Shown here: in pieces, positions 54,736 to 64,000 of the stretch
Numbering within the stretch: the stretch's first letter is position 1
Layout of the letters: each line of letters starts with the position of its first letter
Assembly (NCBI GenBank): GCA_040285825.1
Contig: JAUPSS010000010.1
Span: 868,001-932,000, forward strand
DNA: 64,000 nt
From: Eukaryota sp. TZLM1-RC
Taxonomy: Eukaryota; Metamonada: BaSk clade
Reading direction: 5' to 3'
Notes under the pieces: model-generated
Seen by the model: the letters and a program-made list of their open reading frames with translations, nothing else
What the model was told of the DNA's origin: nothing
Database searches by the model: none
Translations under genes and position numbers: made by a program

Positions 54736-56778
54736 CTAAATACCTTTACTAGCCCATACAATAGAATTGGCAAACAACCTGTGACCATCAGTTGAGCTTT
54801 GCCAGCCATTACTATTAACATCACTACTCCAATAAACACATCCAAACTCCACAATTCTACCTTGTCCTATTTCATTCTTTGCAATCAAAGGACTTCCATT
54901 AGACACACTTGCCAACAAGGTTCCATTGACAAGTTGGGCATCTTTACGAGCCCAGGGAACAGCAAAAGAGTTGACATTTGTGAATATTGGGTCATTTGCC
55001 TTTGTTTTAACAATGTTTTGTAGTGATCCAAGGAAAGCCCAATTACCCCCACTAAAGCAAGAGTAATTAAACCCTTGGGGGCTTGATGATGGATAGAAGT
55101 TGAACAATACCAAACCTTTACCAGCTTCTAACAGCTGGTTTAGGTATTGGCCGGGACAAGAGACCTGGTAAGGACACAACACCACCACATCAAAGGGTTC
55201 AAGTTCGTTGTAATTGTTGATGGCGTTACTACTTGAATTAATAACAACTTCTAAATCCCCCCAATTTTCAGTTAAACCTTTATTAAGCTTGGTGGGTAGT
55301 TCCGTTATCCAACCTGAATCAACCCAAACCCCAACACTAATTGTTTTGGTCATCAATTCCCTTCCTAATAAACTTCTGGAAATTTCACCAATATTGTCCC
55401 TTGAACAATTCTTTTTAATTACCTTCTCCAACCATTCTTCTTTCATTTTATTTAAAGAATTTGTTAAAGTGATGCTTGATAATAAATTACCTGGAATAGT
55501 TGGTAATTCTGGAACTATTTCAAACGAATAATTATCAATAACCTTGCTTAATAACAAAGAAGTAGAATGTTGAATTGCATAATTAACAATATTAATAAAT
55601 TCTTGATTGGAAAACCTACCAAATTCCAATTTAGAAATAACTAAATCAAAATCAATATTGGAAACTAAATTAGATTCAAGGTTAAAGAGCCAAATAAAAT
55701 CTGAAACATTAATTGATTTTGAATTATTAATAAAATTGATAATTAATTTTTGTTTTAATTCAAAGTCAATTTCAAGAGGAATTAATTCATCAATTTCATC
55801 TCTTGAAGGGACACAATCATGACCAATTTGGGCAGCAAAGACAAGTTCTTGAGCTCTTTTTGAAATATTCAGCTTGTCAACATCAATCAACTCCTTGCCA
55901 AGTAATTTACCTAATAAATATAGCTTAAAACCAATAGTTTCAGATTCTAAATTATCAAAACAAGAAAATAAAGTAGTTTTAAATTCATCAACTACATTAT
56001 AAATCTTTTGAATCTCTTCTTGAGCTCTTCCCTTGGCAGCACCATCAAAAGCAAGTGATTCTTCGACAGTATTTGAGGACTCTAACTGCTGAATCTTGAG
56101 CCCTGATTGTCTAATCAAATCACCAATCAAATCATGTAGTATTGATTGGGATTGATTGAGGGTTTCCCTCACGACAGATTCCACTTTATCCCCTGATTGA
56201 ACTAACAAGGGGGTAATAGTAGAAGTATTGGCTTGAAACTCTTGAACTTGCTTTGTGAAGGCTTCCTTGGCTTGTGAAAAAGAAACGAGAGCTTCATGGT
56301 GAAGTGAGTGGCCTTGGAGCAAGCCACATGAATCACAGAGAGCAACCTTGCACTTGGTGCAATAATGCTCGATTTGCTTAGCCTTATGGTGAGGACATTT
56401 TGGTAGGGAGACATTTGAGCGTTCGGAGAGGGGTACGATGTTGTGGGATTGGAACAGTTTAACAGAATGGACAAGAACAGAACATTTCTGACAGAAACAA
56501 GCATCACAATCAGAGCAGAAGAGGTTGGCAGGAGCTTCTTCGCATCCTTTGCAGAGTTGGGGTTCAGGAGAGTGTTGAGTGGAGGATTCAATGATGTCGC
56601 GAAGAGTGATGTTAATACGGTGGCACATCGAAGGAATCACCTCGCGACACTGAGGACAGGTAGAGCTATGCTTCTTTGAGGGCAACAGACAGCGATCACG
56701 ACAGAAGCTATGACCACAAGGCAGCGTAGTCGGTTGCTCCATGATCTGAAGGCATATTCCGCATTCTAGATGAGACAT
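54736..56778 (-). CDS. TRIM-like RING/B-box protein with amidotransferase-fold-like C-terminal domain
   Basis: Start placed at the second Met (MSHLECGICLQIM), because RING domains begin right there; a start at 56814 would add 12 residues. The 680-residue protein has a C3HC4 RING (about 6-48, CGIC...LPCGHSFCRDRC...CPQC), a B-box-type C-x2-C...CSDC...C-x2-C (about 75-103), a second B-box (CPHHKAKQIEHYCTKCKVALCDSC...H) and a coiled coil (to about 270), the order of TRIM E3 ligases. The last 180 residues (VGVWVDSGW, DVVVLCPYQVSCPGQYLNQL, GKGLVLFNFYP, GQGRIVEFGCVYWSSD) resemble a class I glutamine-amidotransferase or ThuA-like Rossmann fold, an unusual partner. No catalytic triad is evident, so a binding role is likelier. 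Confidence 0.75.
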   Translation of the reverse strand: MSHLECGICLQIMEQPTTLPCGHSFCRDRCLLPSKKHSSTCPQCREVIPSMCHRINITLRDIIESSTQHSPEPQLCKGCEEAPANLFCSDCDACFCQKCSVLVHSVKLFQSHNIVPLSERSNVSLPKCPHHKAKQIEHYCTKCKVALCDSCGLLQGHSLHHEALVSFSQAKEAFTKQVQEFQANTSTITPLLVQSGDKVESVVRETLNQSQSILHDLIGDLIRQSGLKIQQLESSNTVEESLAFDGAAKGRAQEEIQKIYNVVDEFKTTLFSCFDNLESETIGFKLYLLGKLLGKELIDVDKLNISKRAQELVFAAQIGHDCVPSRDEIDELIPLEIDFELKQKLIINFINNSKSINVSDFIWLFNLESNLVSNIDFDLVISKLEFGRFSNQEFINIVNYAIQHSTSLLLSKVIDNYSFEIVPELPTIPGNLLSSITLTNSLNKMKEEWLEKVIKKNCSRDNIGEISRSLLGRELMTKTISVGVWVDSGWITELPTKLNKGLTENWGDLEVVINSSSNAINNYNELEPFDVVVLCPYQVSCPGQYLNQLLEAGKGLVLFNFYPSSSPQGFNYSCFSGGNWAFLGSLQNIVKTKANDPIFTNVNSFAVPWARKDAQLVNGTLLASVSNGSPLIAKNEIGQGRIVEFGCVYWSSDVNSNGWQSSTDGHRLFANSIVWASKGI

Positions 56779-56798
56779 GAAGAGATGAATATGAGATT

Positions 56799-57113
56799 TT
56801 GAATGATGAAACAAAATATTTCAAGGGTTTTTCGTCATGCTTACGTGTCGTTGTTGATGATGGTTTCTCCCCATCAACAGGCACAAAAATCGTTAAGAAC
56901 TCACTTAAAAAGCAATACATTAAAAACAAGCTAAAAAGGATAAAAATAAATAAAACAGCTGGAATTACTCTTCGGCAGATAAAGAAAGGTTCAATCTTCA
57001 CCGAAACCATTCTGAAATGGCACGCTGACACTATTTGCTCTTTTTTGGATGATTTTGTTGAAATTGTGAAACAACGGACGGGAATTTTTGATAAAAAATT
57101 CCGTTTTTGTTAG
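56799..57113 (+). other. Lys-rich open frame without ATG
   Basis: A 104-codon open frame starting at TTG with no in-frame ATG. It ends KTAGITLRQIKKGSIFTETI, then a helical ICSFLDDFVEIVKQRTG. It is codon-like and very basic in the middle (KKQYIKNKLKRIKINK). A faint histone-fold feel was not convincing. It may be a real small gene whose start is spliced or mutated, or chance. Confidence 0.25.
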
Positions 57114-57674
57114 ATGTTGGATAACATCAAATCACGTGTGATGACGTGGCGATAGTTTAAGTTTAGTTTTTGCAATTTAATAAAGCTTTTTTTTGTCACT
57201 GCAGTGGAAGCCAACGTTTTGGCAGAACGGAATTGTATTTTCATTTCTTAAATGTGTTGTCCCGTTAATGTCTTCTTATTTATTATCTGTTTGTCGTTTT
57301 TATAAAGGAAAATCTTCCAATCAATTCTTTTTGGCTCAGTTGGGATATCAAGATTTAGAATTTTAATATTGTTGTTTAGTTTCTCGGTGGAATAAATTAA
57401 ATTGTATTAAAAGATTCAAATGAAAATTGTAATATTTATTTTATTCAGCAAGTATTTAATATTTAATCTGGGTCTCTATAATGGTGAAAGAGCATACTAA
57501 GATCAATTGCTCAATAACAAAGATTTAATATTTTCGACTATGATACAAAATTTTAAAAAACTTATTTCTGTTTTTAGTTGTCTTTAGTTTTGGCAGCAAT
57601 CCATGTATCAAGGATTTGAAGGAAATGGAATCAGAGATATACAACCACAAACAGACCAAATTTTCAAAATTTAT
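57114..57674. other. Intergenic
   Basis: AT-rich; nothing recognised. Confidence 0.4.
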
Positions 57675-59000
57675 TTACAAACCAGTAGAACAGCTCAAGT
57701 CCAAAGAAACATCAGGAGCAACACCCCCAACTTCCAAACTATTCCTAAACAAGCAAAGAAAATGCTTCATTGCAGACTTTAAACTTGATTCCTTAACAAA
57801 CCCCTTACCGAGCAACCCTTCATATACCAATTCTGCAGTTTCTTCCCGAACATCCTGAGATAACAAAGAAGCAAGTGGAGAATCTATGGGATTTGGATAG
57901 ACCAACAGACCCATAATGTCAGCAAGTGTCGGTAGTCCAGGGTGTTGGGTTTGGATCCACAAATCCCAGTGCGGAGAAAGAAGAGTTCTAGCAGTTTGAA
58001 TAGCTTTTTCTTGGTTATTTCGTCGCACTTCTTCCAGAAAAACCTGCATTTTAAGCCTCATTACTGGCGTCGACTCTTCTTTCATTAAATGACCTTCATT
58101 TTCTTCTAAATATTTCAAAGCAAACTCACTATTTCCAGCTCTAATTGCATTAAAAACCGTCCTCCTATGGGTGATATTACGTTTCATATGCTCAATTTGT
58201 TGTGGGGGTAATCCAATAGTTTTAGCAAATGACTCAAACGCATCTGGAAGAGAGGAATGGTATAAGTGTAAGAGTACTAAATTGAGAGATAGTTTGTGAG
58301 TTTCTTGTAGTGATTGTGAGCTGCTGACGTGATCTAGCTGTCCAATTGATTGTTCAATCAAATAAGATTGACATGTGTCGATGAAATTTTCAACATCAAA
58401 AACAAAATTTCCAGAAAAATTAACCCGGACCTTTTCCTCTGGTGAATGCAAACCTACTGTTGGAAAGAGATCAATCAGATCAGATTTTGAAATATTCATT
58501 GGACTTCCCATGACCATTCCATTTTTAGTAAAGATTAACTTCCCTGTCGGTATAACAATTCCAGCACCAATAACATCATTGGTCGTGCACTTTGGATATC
58601 CAAGGTCTCTTCCTGATCCACTGTTATGGAAGAACTTCCCGTCATCAGCGTGGTAGCCGTATGAACCGGCTTTCCAGCCAGGTTGAGAGTGGAGGTTGTA
58701 TCCACGTGGGGTAAAGCCAATGGCTACAGCACAGATATTACCAGGGTGAAGTATGGTAGCCTCAAAGTAGTAAAAGAGAGAGTCTAGTGGGATAGGGTGG
58801 TTTGATTGAACAGCACCTACAGTTGAGCTTCCTTCACCAGATCCAGTGTATTTTACTTCAAGGTGATCCGTGCTGAGAGTGTAGTAGTCATTGTATCTCT
58901 GGTTCAAAGCAAACTGAGAAGGAGTAGGAAGATTGTTATTGTTCGATATCCTCAGTAGGGAGTGTAAAGTGTTGGTCATTGTGGTAAAGAGAGTATCCAA
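57675..59000 (-). CDS. RanBPM-type SPRY-LisH-CTLH-CRA protein (GID/CTLH ubiquitin ligase subunit)
   Basis: A 441-residue protein with the complete RanBP9/10 architecture. SPRY about 45-195 (PLDSLFYYFEATILH, AIGFTPRGYNLHSQPGWKAG, SYGYHADDGKFFHNSGSGRD, FTKNGMVMG, LFPTVGLHSPEEKVRVNF), LisH-like about 225-255 (LNLVLLHLYHSSLPDAFESF), CTLH about 265-325 (RRTVFNAIRAGNSEFALKYL) and CRA to the end (LKMQVFLEEVRRNNQEKAIQ). Such proteins are scaffold subunits (Gid1/RanBP9) of the CTLH E3 ligase. The SPRY is well preserved. No intron. Short divergent spacing is absent here: nothing supported lies upstream for 600 bp. Confidence 0.9.
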   Translation of the reverse strand: MDTLFTTMTNTLHSLLRISNNNNLPTPSQFALNQRYNDYYTLSTDHLEVKYTGSGEGSSTVGAVQSNHPIPLDSLFYYFEATILHPGNICAVAIGFTPRGYNLHSQPGWKAGSYGYHADDGKFFHNSGSGRDLGYPKCTTNDVIGAGIVIPTGKLIFTKNGMVMGSPMNISKSDLIDLFPTVGLHSPEEKVRVNFSGNFVFDVENFIDTCQSYLIEQSIGQLDHVSSSQSLQETHKLSLNLVLLHLYHSSLPDAFESFAKTIGLPPQQIEHMKRNITHRRTVFNAIRAGNSEFALKYLEENEGHLMKEESTPVMRLKMQVFLEEVRRNNQEKAIQTARTLLSPHWDLWIQTQHPGLPTLADIMGLLVYPNPIDSPLASLLSQDVREETAELVYEGLLGKGFVKESSLKSAMKHFLCLFRNSLEVGGVAPDVSLDLSCSTGL

Positions 59001-59612
59001 AGTCCGATTAACTGAGAAATTGAATTTTGGTCATCCACTAATCACAAATGGCCTCACTGAAATTAGCTGACATCAACAGTTAAGTCGTAACTGACAACCT
59101 TGATCATCATCAATTGTGCTTCTCCACAACACACAGAATATTTGAAGAAATTTGAAAGAAAATACTGGTCTTCTAAAAATAACTAACTATCACTTTTTAT
59201 AACTATCTTGTTTTGCACTGCTGTTTCTATTTCTCAAATTGTTCATGTACAAGTTGATAATGAGCAATGTGGAAGGACATATTCAAAATGTCAGACAAAA
59301 TCATTTAAAAGTGCTATAACAGCAAGTACATAAACATAAAAGATGTATAAAAATTGATTTTAAGCACATGAAAATCTAGATATAGAAGAAAACTTAAATC
59401 TTTAGGTGTTGTAAGGCACTTCAATTGTAGAGAATTGGTAAGAACGAGGTATAAATGGCTGAGTTATAGAAATTGGTCAACAAATAGAGAAATTAAGATT
59501 GAAAGACCAAAAATTTATAAATGAGTAACATAAATATAATACAGGAAAAATACAAAGCTAAGAACGAAAAAAAATCCAATAAAAGCACAAAAAACACTAA
59601 ATAAAGCCATAA
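59001..59612. other. Intergenic
   Basis: AT-rich; nothing recognised. Confidence 0.4.
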
Positions 59613-60740
59613 TTACCCATCAAACAATGACCCTATAAACTTGCTCTCTTCTGCTTCAAGCTGATCCAAAGTAAGCCTTGGTTTAGGAGCCAAATCAAGT
59701 TTCAAAGTAGGTTTAGTTGGGCTGGTGAACTGACTCTTAGGTTTTTTAAACTTTTCCAAATCTGCGGACACTCTAACTGTCCAATAATTACGTCCCATTT
59801 CAACTATTTCATCTAATTCAGTTCTACATTTATTATACTTTTCAGATAAATGGTCCAATTCTTTCTGAAGATAATCAACTTTAATCAATGACGTGTTACA
59901 ATGATCACATGACGTCATGGTTTCCGTCTGGACTTCCTGCGAGACAGAATCCATTCTAGTCCGCATTGTGAACATTGGTCTCATCTTACAGTTGGGGTTA
60001 GGGTTAGTTTTGGAAAGTCTAAATGTTGACGTTTCCAACTCATTCCATAACCGTGATTCCAAATCAGGCGGATCATCACCACTTACGGGAAGCTTAGCAA
60101 GAGCACTCTCTGTGGCTGAGAGAAGATGTCTTGATGAAGGAGAAAGGCATCGGTAAAGAACATCGATTGGGGATGTAGATTCAGTACCAGCAGAAGGCGG
60201 AGGAGATAAGTTAAGGTGAGATTTGGGGTTAGAGTTAGGGTTAGGGTTAGGGTTAGGGTTGGTACTGGGTTGATCAAATGGAGTCGGAGAGTTGACAGGT
60301 GCAACTGATTCTGGACTGGGTGAAGGAATAACGATGGAAGCACGAGGTGGTTCCCCAGAGTCTGTCTTGGGAGAGAATGGTGGTTGTGGTGAAGTTTGCT
60401 CAGTGGTAGATTGGGCTGGTGAGGGAGGAGATGTTGCTATATTGGTAGATGGAGCCACAGAGGTGAGAGTTGGTTGTGGTTTAGGTGGTGATCGTAATGG
60501 AGATACAGAGCGAGCTCTAGAGGGAGACGCTGAACATGTTGGCGATTTTGAAGACCTTCGGGCTCGTATTAGTGGTTTCTTACGAAACGATGGAGTCTGA
60601 GAAACTGGAGATTTGTTGTTAGTATTTGTAGAGACTGGTGATCGTGTACGACTGTTATTAGATTGCTGTGTGGTCTTTTGTACAGATTGAGCAAGCCTCT
60701 GTAATTCATCCAAGCTCTTCAACTGAAATACTGGAGGCAT
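59613..60740 (-). CDS. Ser/Pro-rich low-complexity protein with conserved ends
   Basis: A 375-residue protein. A conserved N-terminal helix (VFQLKSLDELQRLAQSVQKT) is followed by about 170 residues of Ser/Pro-rich disordered sequence with SP and RS motifs that could be phosphorylated, an Asn-Pro run (about residues 160-172), a folded-looking segment PIDVLYRCLSPSSRHLLSAT and a C-terminal part with a CDHC pair and coiled coil (LQKELDHLSEKYNKCRTELD). Function unknown. A paralogue in inverted orientation lies at 62495-63310 and lacks the coiled-coil end. The coding sequence holds a TTAGGG-type repeat. Confidence 0.7.
   Translation of the reverse strand: MPPVFQLKSLDELQRLAQSVQKTTQQSNNSRTRSPVSTNTNNKSPVSQTPSFRKKPLIRARRSSKSPTCSASPSRARSVSPLRSPPKPQPTLTSVAPSTNIATSPPSPAQSTTEQTSPQPPFSPKTDSGEPPRASIVIPSPSPESVAPVNSPTPFDQPSTNPNPNPNPNSNPKSHLNLSPPPSAGTESTSPIDVLYRCLSPSSRHLLSATESALAKLPVSGDDPPDLESRLWNELETSTFRLSKTNPNPNCKMRPMFTMRTRMDSVSQEVQTETMTSCDHCNTSLIKVDYLQKELDHLSEKYNKCRTELDEIVEMGRNYWTVRVSADLEKFKKPKSQFTSPTKPTLKLDLAPKPRLTLDQLEAEESKFIGSLFDG
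60226..60262 (-). repeat. Telomere-type TTAGGG repeat inside a coding sequence
   Basis: About five TTAGGG units (one as TTAGAG) read on the plus strand; on the coding strand CCTAAC pairs encode alternating Asn-Pro. A shorter GGGGTTAGGGTTAG stretch lies near 59994 in the same gene and encodes NPNPN. Confidence 0.9.
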
Positions 60741-62494
60741 CTAGGCATAATCAAACCAAAGTTGCTAAATTTGGAAATTTTGTTGTAAATTCATAAAACA
60801 ACACACAATAAAGATGACTGCATTGGACAGTCGTTGCTTTGATGTCGTTATCACGGTTGTCCTAATATTGTTCTCAATTAAGTTGGTTTATTTGTGATTA
60901 ATTAGGCTTTTGTGTAGGTATCTCACTGGTATGTCCCTTATCATAGGTTTAAATAAAATTATCTTAACCGGCCATATCATATAGGCATACATATCGGCAA
61001 CATTTGCCAGATAAGTGGGACCATTGTGATACCATAGTATCATTTTTATCTCTTTCATTATCTTTATCGAATTATCCTCCTCAGTTCTTTTTGCATTTAT
61101 TTTGAGAATACCTGAATTTTTCAAACTCCTTCAAGCTAATTTATGTCATATCAAGAGATATGAGTCATATTTATATCAGGAAATGTCCATAACGTACCGG
61201 CAATCAATGAACTTTTTCTTCATTTCATTGACTTTCTATTAGCTATAAATTAGAATTAAACTTTGATAAATGTATTAATACAAGTTGTTCATTTTTATCA
61301 AAAAGCATTACTCAAAATGGTCATCCGCATTTGCGGAGGACCGAACAGTCTCTAAGGAGTACCAATTTCGGTTTACGAGTAGAAACGGCTCAAAATCCAT
61401 GCAACAGTGAAACGAATTGCCTCTGTATGCACCATGGCAAGATTTTGCGTGATTAAACAACCGTTCCACAATTTTGAAGTGGCTGGAATCCGGGCTCATT
61501 CAGGGAAAAATATCACAACGGACCACAAAGTTGAGAGAGAGAGAGTTGAAAAAAAAGAGAGAGTTGATCTACTTGAAGACTTCACCTTATAATCACATTA
61601 TAATTTCATTCCACTATTTTGAGTTTCTTCAAAAATGGACAACTCATCAAGAAATTTTCACGGCATTGTTCCTTCAGAAACGGTTGACATTATGTCAGTG
61701 ACCTTTTGTTAAAACTTCACAATTGTTTTACAAATATTGAACTTTTTTCAATAAAATTCAATAAAAGAGAGTCCCAAAATTCACAACTGTTTCCACAACT
61801 TTTTAGTTTCACAACGTGTCATTTGCGACCTTTATCCTTAGATCTTCATTTTGAACCGATGACTGGCATATCCCACCATTGTAAACCCCAGACGATGTGC
61901 AATAATAATAATTATAATACCATTTGTTGTTTCAAGAAAGGAAAACCCATTTTACTTGCTCTTAAACTCGTTTACAATTGATAAATGATAAGAAATTCTC
62001 AGTAAGACTGTTGTGGTCGCTTTTCTTTGGATCTCAATATCTGTTTTCAAGTTGAAATGGACGTTTTTGATGTAGAAAACAAGGCTTGTACACCCTCTGG
62101 TTGTTAGCTTCCAGCTGATTGTTTCACAACGGAAAATGTAAATGAATCTTTCTGGAGGTTTTGAAGCATCAAGATTGTAAGTTAATCGAGGTTGTAGCTG
62201 TTGGTAAGGAACACCGCTGTATACTTGTTTTGTGTCAAAAGTCACTAGATAGGTAAATGAGAAGGTAGCAAAGATTGATTTGGATATTGAGAAAGGACAA
62301 AAGGCTAAACACTCTACATTCTGCTTTGGATGTGAGTTGATGATGTTACATAATGGTTATTGTGAACCCTTATGGTAATTCTGAGTTCGTTGAAGTAAGG
62401 TAGCCATTGAAGGACCATCGATAATTGATCGACAAAAGAGGTTCGATTGATTCAATATTGAAATTCCGGATATCAATATATGCATTATGAATGT
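60741..62494. other. Intergenic within an inverted duplication
   Basis: About 1.75 kb between the two inverted paralogues. Only the ATG-less reverse frame 61952-62350 (about 130 codons, LQPRLTYNLDASKPPERFIY and on) looks at all protein-like; it may be an exon or remnant. Confidence 0.35.
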
Positions 62495-63310
62495 ATGCTT
62501 CCAGTATTTCAGATGAAGAGCTTGGACGAACTACAGATGCTTGCTCAATCCTTATACAAGACAACTCAACAATCTCACGGTAGTCGTTCGCAATCACCAG
62601 ATTCGACAACAACCAACGACTCTCCACTGTATGAGACTCCTTCTTTTCCCAAGAAACCACTTATACGAACAAGGCGGTCTTCGAAATCCCCAATGCGTTC
62701 TACCTCTCCGTCCAGAGCTTCTTCTGTTTCCCCGTTACGATCTCCTCCACACTCGACAGATACCCATGAATTGACTCCAAATGTTTCTCCATCACTCAAA
62801 TCCTCTGTAGGAAAAAATACATCAGAAGTATCTCCATCTACTAAGTCAGATCACGAAAGTCCACATAGTCCCTGCTTCATCGATCCTTCATCTAGCTTTT
62901 CAGTCAATTCTCCCACTCCAGTCGATCAACCCAGTCCAAACTCCAACCCCAACTGTAACTCTAACCCTAACCCTAACCCTAACCCTGATGTGAATTCTTC
63001 ACCTTCTGCACACACTGACTCTACATCACCATTAGATGTTCTTTACCGGTGCTTATCTCCTCTATCTAGACACCGTCTCTCTGCTACTGAGAAGGACCTT
63101 ACCAAGATTTGTGTTGATGGTGACGACCCCATTGACGTGGTTTCACGGTTATGGAATGAGTTGGAAACGTCAACATTTAGACTTTCAAACACTAACCCTA
63201 ACCCCAACTGTAATCCGAGACCATTACTGACAATGCGGACTAGAATGGATTCTGTCTCGCAGGAAATCCAGACGGAAACCATGACGTCATGTGAAGTAAA
63301 CTTGCTGTGA
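62495..63310 (+). CDS. Ser/Pro-rich paralogue, C-terminally truncated
   Basis: Starts at ATG 62495 (MLPVFQMKSLDELQMLAQSL), matching the paralogue's MPPVFQLKSLDELQRLAQSV. The 271 residues follow the other gene through the Ser/Pro-rich region, the Asn-Pro run, PLDVLYRCLSPLSRHRLSAT and the ELETSTFRLSNTNPN segment up to the shared TMTSC, then diverge after about 63296 and stop (EVNLL). The 100-residue coiled-coil end is absent. It is either a functional short form or a duplication that lost its 3' exon end; the frame itself is intact. Confidence 0.6.
   Translation: MLPVFQMKSLDELQMLAQSLYKTTQQSHGSRSQSPDSTTTNDSPLYETPSFPKKPLIRTRRSSKSPMRSTSPSRASSVSPLRSPPHSTDTHELTPNVSPSLKSSVGKNTSEVSPSTKSDHESPHSPCFIDPSSSFSVNSPTPVDQPSPNSNPNCNSNPNPNPNPDVNSSPSAHTDSTSPLDVLYRCLSPLSRHRLSATEKDLTKICVDGDDPIDVVSRLWNELETSTFRLSNTNPNPNCNPRPLLTMRTRMDSVSQEIQTETMTSCEVNLL
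62961..62986 (+). repeat. Telomere-type CCCTAA repeat inside the paralogue
   Basis: Four CTAACC-type units in phase with the reading frame, encoding Asn-Pro repeats; a shorter CTAACCCTAACCCC lies near 63192. Confidence 0.9.
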
Positions 63311-64000
63311 GGCATTATCATCGGGTGTAGTCGTCAATTACTCTTTTGGTACAACATACACACTTCACTAGTGAACTCTCTATGTGTAAATCAGATAATA
63401 AGTTACCGGTGATTTAAGCATTTTTTGTTAATTTAGCTTGTAAATGTGATTCTTTGGTTTGTTACTTCAAATGGATAAGGCCATAACTTAAATCTTTGTT
63501 TTATTCCTACATTATGAAAACTGTTTCTCTTCTATTCAGAATCTCTCTACTTGGTTGATAACTCTTGTTCAAGTGCTTAAATGACTTGGTTTTCTATGCA
63601 GCCTTGGTCTTTGGGATTCAGCTCAGTATATGTATTCTAACAATTTTTCTTGCTACTCTATTTGTGCCTCCAACGTTGTTGTTTTTGACCTTTTCTATCT
63701 GGTGTTGATAGAAGTTCACTATCAACCACAGAGGATCTTTATCACCATTAGTTTCCCATTAAAAACATTGTGTCTGTGTGATAAAATCATTTTGTTTTTT
63801 AGGTGTAAGCACTCATGTCCTTCCGTTACCGCATACGAATTACGTAATAGGTTAATTTGTTGTTGTACATAGATGTTGAAGGACCTTCTTTATTACCCCT
63901 CATAACCCCAATCACTACAACTTCTACCGTCACAAACGTATGAACTTTGATTGTAGGAAATCAAATGATTGCAAGCAAATGTTTTCTGAAATTTTTAAAA
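63311..64000. other. Intergenic at window end
   Basis: No supported gene in about 690 bases. Confidence 0.4.

Noticed and set aside
56799-57113. Possible histone H3-like ORF (LRQIKKGS...TETI resembling LREIRRYQKSTELLI)
   Set aside because: No in-frame ATG, no convincing alpha-2/alpha-3 helices, and the resemblance covers under 20 residues.
60226-60262. Chromosome end or telomere
   Set aside because: Repeats are short, in frame inside genes, and flanked by ordinary coding DNA.
61952-62350. Reverse-strand frame of about 130 codons as a gene
   Set aside because: No ATG and no recognisable domain; mentioned only in the intergenic note.
1-64000. tRNA, rRNA, snRNA genes and CRISPR arrays
   Set aside because: I saw no convincing B-box/T-loop sequence, rRNA core or regularly spaced repeat array; a covariance-model scan would be decisive.

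Overview
The window is AT-rich nuclear DNA from a flagellated unicellular eukaryote. The eukaryotic markers are a full-length IFT140, the 26S proteasome ATPase Rpt5, KEOPS kinase Bud32, a RanBPM-type GID/CTLH subunit, a histone H2B, a Rab escort/GDI protein, and several BTB, RCC1, RING/B-box and SPRY proteins. Most genes are single open frames. Four splits between adjacent frames are explained by very small introns (26, 29, 33 and 34 nt), each starting GTTTGT and ending AG. I cannot name the species; a metamonad-like protist is possible but not shown.

Layout. 1-2.7 kb: two head-to-head membrane/secretory genes with 23 bp between start codons. 3.4-7.6 kb: two gag-only LTR elements (95-bp and 140-bp LTRs, 4-bp target duplications), the second nested inside a decayed non-LTR retrotransposon. 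7.9-10.2 kb: H2B variant and Rab escort/GDI protein. 10.2-19 kb: gene-poor DNA with retrotransposon debris and a small family of two-helix membrane proteins, one copy dead. 19.2-20.5 kb: BTB protein. 21.4-23.4 kb: a spliced RING-kinase-methyltransferase fusion gene. 23.4-26.5 kb: a decay zone with a Fanzor/TnpB-like remnant, a B-family DNA polymerase exonuclease remnant and a retrotransposon tail that cuts off an RCC1 gene (26.5-28.5 kb). 29.4-33.1 kb: an unknown protein, Bud32 and Rpt5 (divergent pair). 33.6-40.2 kb: a broken gene, a leucine-rich protein, an IQ-motif protein, an RCC1 pseudogene and a retrotransposon tail. 41-45.4 kb: IFT140. 45.6-53.8 kb: retrotransposon-dominated, holding one unknown helical protein and a VPS50-like gene fragment. 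54.7-59 kb: a RING/B-box protein and RanBPM. 59.6-63.3 kb: an inverted pair of Ser/Pro-rich genes containing telomere-like repeats that encode Asn-Pro.

The dominant mobile DNA is at least two lineages of non-LTR retrotransposons whose ORF carries reverse transcriptase, a CCHC-like knuckle and a restriction-like endonuclease, as in the R2/NeSL group. None of the copies here is intact. The most unusual items are the RING-kinase-PIMT fusion, the mini-intron code, the polymerase/Fanzor remnant and the pair of gag-only LTR elements sharing a primer-site-like motif. Housekeeping genes do not form operons; several are arranged as tight divergent pairs.
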